NCBI GenBank assembly: GCA_005281725.1
Contig: SSBO01000001.1
Coordinates: 914,399 to 978,398, forward strand
Source of the DNA: Wuchereria bancrofti
Lineage: Eukaryota; Nematoda; Chromadorea; Rhabditida; Onchocercidae
Direction of reading: 5' to 3'
Length of the DNA: 64,000 nt
In this document: piece by piece, positions 59,614 through 64,000 of the stretch
How positions within the stretch are numbered: position 1 is the first letter of the stretch
Layout: every line of letters starts with the position of its first letter
Made by a program: the position numbers and the translations under genes
Notes under the pieces: model-generated
What the model was told of the DNA's origin: nothing
Databases searched by the model: none
What the model saw: only the letters and a program-made list of their open reading frames with translations

Positions 59614-62038
59614 CAGTAAATTCGAGAAATACTGTATGGTATAAGAAATATGATAAGAGATATGATATCATATCATAATCATTTATCATAAACATTTAGT
59701 AATAATATACGCATCATAATTATTTATCAAAAATTTCAATTTTTTATTATTTATTCAATATGACATAACAGATTAATCATTTTAGAAAACGATAAAATGA
59801 GAAATTATAAGAAAGAAATTAAAATTAGAGAGCTAAATTTCAAGCGATTTAAATATTAACAATTGCATTATTGAAATAATAAATTAACGAATTAAAGTGT
59901 GGCTAGTATTCATTTTGAATTTTAAACGTTTTTTGAACACGATATTATTGTTATTTTCTTGTGAAAATTTGTTATTAATCATTTTTATTTATGATATTGT
60001 CAAACATTTTCATTTTGTATCATTCATCGTATTTTTCGATTCTATGTATTAAATATTATCATTAATTCAATAAATGTATCAGTTGTTCAGCTAATCAGGA
60101 AATAAAACTGGACTGGAATTTCATAAATTTCATCCTGATCATTCAATAATAAGCCTAGAAAGTATGGAAAGTCAATTAGTAAAAATATTTTAAATAAACA
60201 AATGAAAAATACCTGAATGATACGGAATTAATAAATACAACAAAAACAAAAATAAATAAAAGAAAGGAGAAATCGTTAAAATTATTACTATTATCGTAAT
60301 TGCTAGTACTTTTCATAAATAAATTAATCTAAAAAAGTCATATCTGTTACTTCTAGATAAAAATTTATCAAAAATTTCTCTTATTTCATTTTTAAAATAA
60401 TTGAAATAAAAAAGAAAAAAAATTAAACATTTCGGAAAATTTTCAAAATTTAAGCGAAATAGGACAGAAAATGATAGAGTGAGGTCAATTGACCACTCAT
60501 ATATAATAATTGGATTATGTAACGTTAATAAAATAAATATGGGTCATTAGGTGGATGAATAGGTTAACATTAGTTCCTATCTTTTAGTTCAACACAATTC
60601 AATATAGTGATAAACTGATCCATCTCTCTTATCACTTTATCATAGTCAGAGATGAAATGATTAAATAAATAAATTGAATGCATCAATTTATATATCATAA
60701 AATCTAAGCAATGCTATTTTAAAATTAGTAATTAACCTTTCTTTTTTTTGTTACATATAAAATTAAGTTATAAAATTTTATTTGAAAAAATGGATTGTGA
60801 AATTGGAAGGAGAAAAATAAAATTACTCATTTTCAAATTACATTTTAGAATCAATGTGATCAATTTCTACTAATAAAAAAAAAGAAACACAAATTTTAAA
60901 TTTTTTGTAAATTACTTGGAATTATGAAATTTATTCGAAAATTTCAAAAAAATTTTCTTTTTGGTGTTAGAACCGATACAAAAGAAGCATTTTGGGATTT
61001 AAATCTTTTTCAAAGATAACAAATTGATTTTTTAGATGAATTTTCAACGAAGAATTTTGAAAGTTAACATTTTTTCTTCAAATAGAAAAACGATGTAATT
61101 ATTGAATTTGTAATCGTTTAATTCCATTATTGGAGTGACAAAAGATGAAATAAAATCTCAAATAAACTTTTTTTGCTTTCATAGTATTATCAAAAGTAAA
61201 AAAAAATTTATTTTTGATTTTTATCTGTTATTTTTTACTTTTTTAACGAATTATTTTATTAGTTTTGCTGTTTTTTTTTGCATCGAATTTTAATTCGTTT
61301 ATTAATTTGTTTCGTTCATACTATTATCATTACATTATATGAAATTATCATTTGAATTGCATAATTTAAGTCAAATTTTAGTTTTTCAACCAAATTTTAG
61401 AAAATAATGGATCATATTTATTATTATTATTTTTTTCTTCTGAAATCTAATTGAAAAATTTATTTCGCACTAAAATGATTCAAAAATGATTTTCCATTTG
61501 TACAACTGTTAGTTTTATTTTGTATATTCTTATGTTTTCTAGGAAAATGAATTGATGGAAAGAAAAATCAAACATTTTTTTTACGGAAATAAAATTTAGA
61601 AAAGTTATCAAAATGCTTCTATAGCAATTGATATGCATTATTTGATGGATAATTAATCGCTTTTTAGGGAAATTTGCATTTATCATTTTATTTTTTGATA
61701 TTTATGATACAGCTATAATCTATAAATGATATTTCATTTAGTCATATTAATTAATCCTATGATTATTTCTAATTTGATTAATCAAGATTTAATTTTTATT
61801 TAATTTGTCAAATACGATACATTGTGACATTTTTATGGCAAGATTTTTATCAAAGACAAGTATTGACAATTAAATTGAAATTTCAATTAATTTTATCTTA
61901 AACAAATTGAAAGTAGTTTATGAAAGATGAAGATTATATCAATTTTGAAAGACAAAAATGATAAAAGATTGTCAATCACTGATTGTAATTGTAAAATATA
62001 GTATTTCCGATTAATATTTGCTAGCATTTAATCGTTTT
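59614..62038. other. Intergenic between collagen and ABC transporter genes
   Basis: About 2.4 kb, more than 75% A+T, with no exon seen on either strand. The left end contains the collagen promoter region and the right end the 3' flank of the transporter gene. Confidence 0.5.
59640..59735 (-). promoter_or_regulatory. Palindrome and GATA-site cluster upstream of the collagen gene
   Basis: A perfect 16-bp palindrome, GATATGATATCATATC, lies at 59659-59674, about 53 bases before the collagen ATG. TGATAA/TTATCA motifs lie at 59651, 59684 and 59725, with further TGATA/TATCA cores in the palindrome. In C. elegans, hypodermal GATA factors such as ELT-3 bind TGATAA sites in cuticle collagen promoters. 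Use here is inferred, and such motifs are frequent in AT-rich DNA. Confidence 0.4.
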
Positions 62039-64000
62039 TCAGAAATGAGATCTAATATTATCAGGTCTTGCATTTCGTGAAAAATCGAGAAATATCTGAA
62101 AATATTATTATAATTTACATTTATGCATATTGATAGAAAATATTTTCATAAAAAAACATTATGAAAAATAATTAGAATACATTAATCGGAATACAACAGG
62201 ATAGGAATATTATTAGCTATGGAAAGATTATCAATTCATTTATCAAAAAAAAAAAATTTTATTCAATAAATATTTTATACGCACTCAAAATTATCATTCA
62301 ATTATCAATTGAATGATAAATTTGTAATTTAACTTTCTAATATGCAAAATGTGCTAATTACCTGATCAAGCGTTGTTTGACTGATTGAATAATCTGCTGC
62401 ATCTACTAATTCTGCTAATTTTCCCACTTTTTCAAAGAGTATTGACCATTTTTGTCCTTTCTCTATCATTAATTCATAATTTAAATGTAATATATGCTCA
62501 TCCTGAAATTCCTTGTCAAATAATTTTTTCAATAGCAAAAATTTATTTGATATTTTCTCAGATGGAAACAATAAAATAAATAAAAAAAAAAAGAAAATCT
62601 TAAAATTGTTATAATTTTTCTGTTTTTTTTTTTTTGTTTCCTATGAAATAAAAAATTTCAATAACCATTAATCGAGCATTAGGGAACATTTTTGTTACCA
62701 GTTCTTTTGCTGATTCAATTTGATTAGTTGTGTATAATCGTATTGCTAAGCTATATCCACTACCATATCTGTAAATCATTAATAAAATTTGATAAATTTT
62801 ATTATACCGAATATTAATTGTAATCAGTAAGTTTAGATTGTTTTTAAAAAAAGGAATCATTTAAATATTATTTTGATAGTTATTCTACAATTATAATTTC
62901 AAGCATTCGATAAATTTTATTGATAAAAATTGAAATTATTAACATGCACCATTGAAATTGTTGATCTTAAGTGATAAATTTAGCTGACTTTAATTAATGA
63001 ATTAATTTGCTTAAAGTTAATTTACCATACGTTTAATTAATTAAATTAATTTAATTAATAAATTAATTTCCGCTAACTTTGACTTAATATGCTGCGTGCT
63101 GCCAAGACATCGGAATTCACCATTTGTCATAATTGCAATTTGTGTACAAAGTGCATCACATTCCTCCATGCTATGTGAAGTAAGCACTAAGGCGGTATCA
63201 CTTTCTCTGATCTTCAATAATTATCATTATCATTATTATTATCACTGCCATTATCATTATCATTATCATTATCACTATCACTATCAATACCATTGTCACT
63301 ATCATTATCACTATCACTATCATTATGACTAAGATTATCATCGTCATCATCATTATTTCACTGAGATAAAAATTACATTATCACTAACATTATCACTATC
63401 AGTAACACTATCATTATCATTATCACTATATAAATAAAATATATGCATAATATACATGTAATAAATAAGAAAGTAAATTTTACAGAAAACATGCTTTTTC
63501 TCTTTTTTATACTGTTATAATAAATTTTAGATTGTTTAATAAAAAATTTGTTTACCAAAAATGAAAAATAAAAAAAATTTAATGAAATCTTTTTTATACT
63601 ATAATGATGAATTTTAATAAAAATTGTTTAATGAAAAATTTAATTAGTTTAATGAAATGTTCTTATTTTCATCAAAGCATTCATCATTTTTCACGATATA
63701 ATTGTTGACATTAGAACTTACTTTTGATAAAATATTCCAAATGATGCGACTTGCTTTTGGATCAACTCCAGTTGTTGGCTCATCCAATAGTAGAACATCA
63801 GGTAATGTTAGTAAGGCGACACCAAGACTTAAGCGCCGTTTATTGCCACCAATGAAATTTAAAATTATTAATGCAATATTCTTTCGCTTCCATTTTTTGT
63901 TTCTTCATTCTCTATTTTATTTCCCTTTTTTGCTAATTAAAATTTTCAGAGTAAAAATGTTAAGAAATGAAATTTATCTCAAATGATGTCAAAAATAACT
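62039..64000 (-). CDS. ABCA-family ABC transporter, C-terminal end (partial)
   Basis: The C-terminal end of the last nucleotide-binding domain of an ABCA-type lipid transporter; the rest lies beyond the right edge. Minus-strand exons: about 63856-63722, 63211-63078, 62768-62666, 62502-62362, 62095-62039 (stop TGA). Seen in order: signature region [10 protein letters not shown], Walker B with catalytic Glu ([12 protein letters not shown]), the H-loop [13 protein letters not shown], and then the ABCA-specific end (FGSGY-like [33 protein letters not shown]). The SMEECD and TTGVDP patterns are hallmarks of subfamily A. The usual YSGGNKR reads FIGGNKR if the frame is extended left without a splice; no AG acceptor was found there, so this boundary is unsettled. 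C. elegans relatives include CED-7 and the ABT proteins; orthology cannot be fixed from this part. Confidence 0.85.
63215..63428. repeat. (ATTATC/ACTATC)n minisatellite in the transporter intron
   Basis: Imperfect hexanucleotide units of TATCAT/TATCAC with ATT variants fill about 210 bases of the intron between the Walker B and H-loop exons. They create a spurious Tyr-His repeat frame. Confidence 0.85.

Noticed and set aside
63096..63332. Plus-strand frame ending in a Tyr-His repeat
   Set aside because: Antisense to the ABC transporter exon at its start and a translation of the TATCAT minisatellite at its end.

Overview
This is a eukaryotic, AT-rich (roughly 30% GC by eye), intron-dense stretch. 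Short introns with TTTCAG-type acceptors, a cuticle collagen, a DAF-4-type receptor and AG sites placed at or just before start codons all point to a nematode. Long introns and AT-rich intergenic DNA fit a clade III (filarial/spirurid) species, but this is an inference and no species is claimed. All gene models below were spliced by hand: every junction listed keeps the reading frame and uses GT-AG, except two clear GC-AG introns.

Layout on the + strand: 1-5009 gene-free, microsatellite-rich; 5010-10426 type II TGF-beta/activin receptor Ser/Thr kinase (daf-4 like, 14 exons, 660 aa); 12468-15120 LUC7-like 3 splicing factor (7 exons, 353 aa); 16878-20690 MRE11 nuclease (12 exons, 547 aa, short C-terminus); 21160-26969 WDR24 GATOR2 subunit (17 exons, about 768 aa); 27714-32626 ADCK2-type UbiB kinase-like protein (12 exons, 592 aa); 33548-35095 membrane-anchored, flavodoxin-only TYW1-like protein (5 exons, 269 aa); a 5 kb gene-poor gap; 40077-51984 clathrin heavy chain (30 exons, 1693 aa); 54339-56593 an unrecognised multi-pass membrane protein whose first exon I could not place. 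On the - strand: 59606-56805 cuticle collagen (6 exons, 330 aa), then the C-terminal end of an ABCA-family ABC transporter (62039 to the right edge, 5 exons seen).

The genes are mostly housekeeping (splicing, DNA repair, TORC1 nutrient sensing, mitochondrial coenzyme Q biology, endocytosis) plus signalling and cuticle genes. The four genes mre-11, wdr-24, adck-2 and the TYW1-like gene are co-oriented with 0.5-0.9 kb gaps, and three of them have an AG acceptor 0-10 bases before the start codon, so an SL trans-spliced operon is possible.

The most unusual items are the TYW1-like protein, which lacks the radical-SAM half and whose flavin-phosphate loop is degenerate; the short MRE11; a GC-AG intron that splits the catalytic HRD motif codon of the receptor kinase and holds a perfect 18-bp hairpin; the unrecognised membrane protein; and a GAAT microsatellite of about 71 units in a collagen intron. 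No bacterial (Wolbachia-like) insert, transposon ORF, CRISPR array, tRNA or rRNA gene was recognised.
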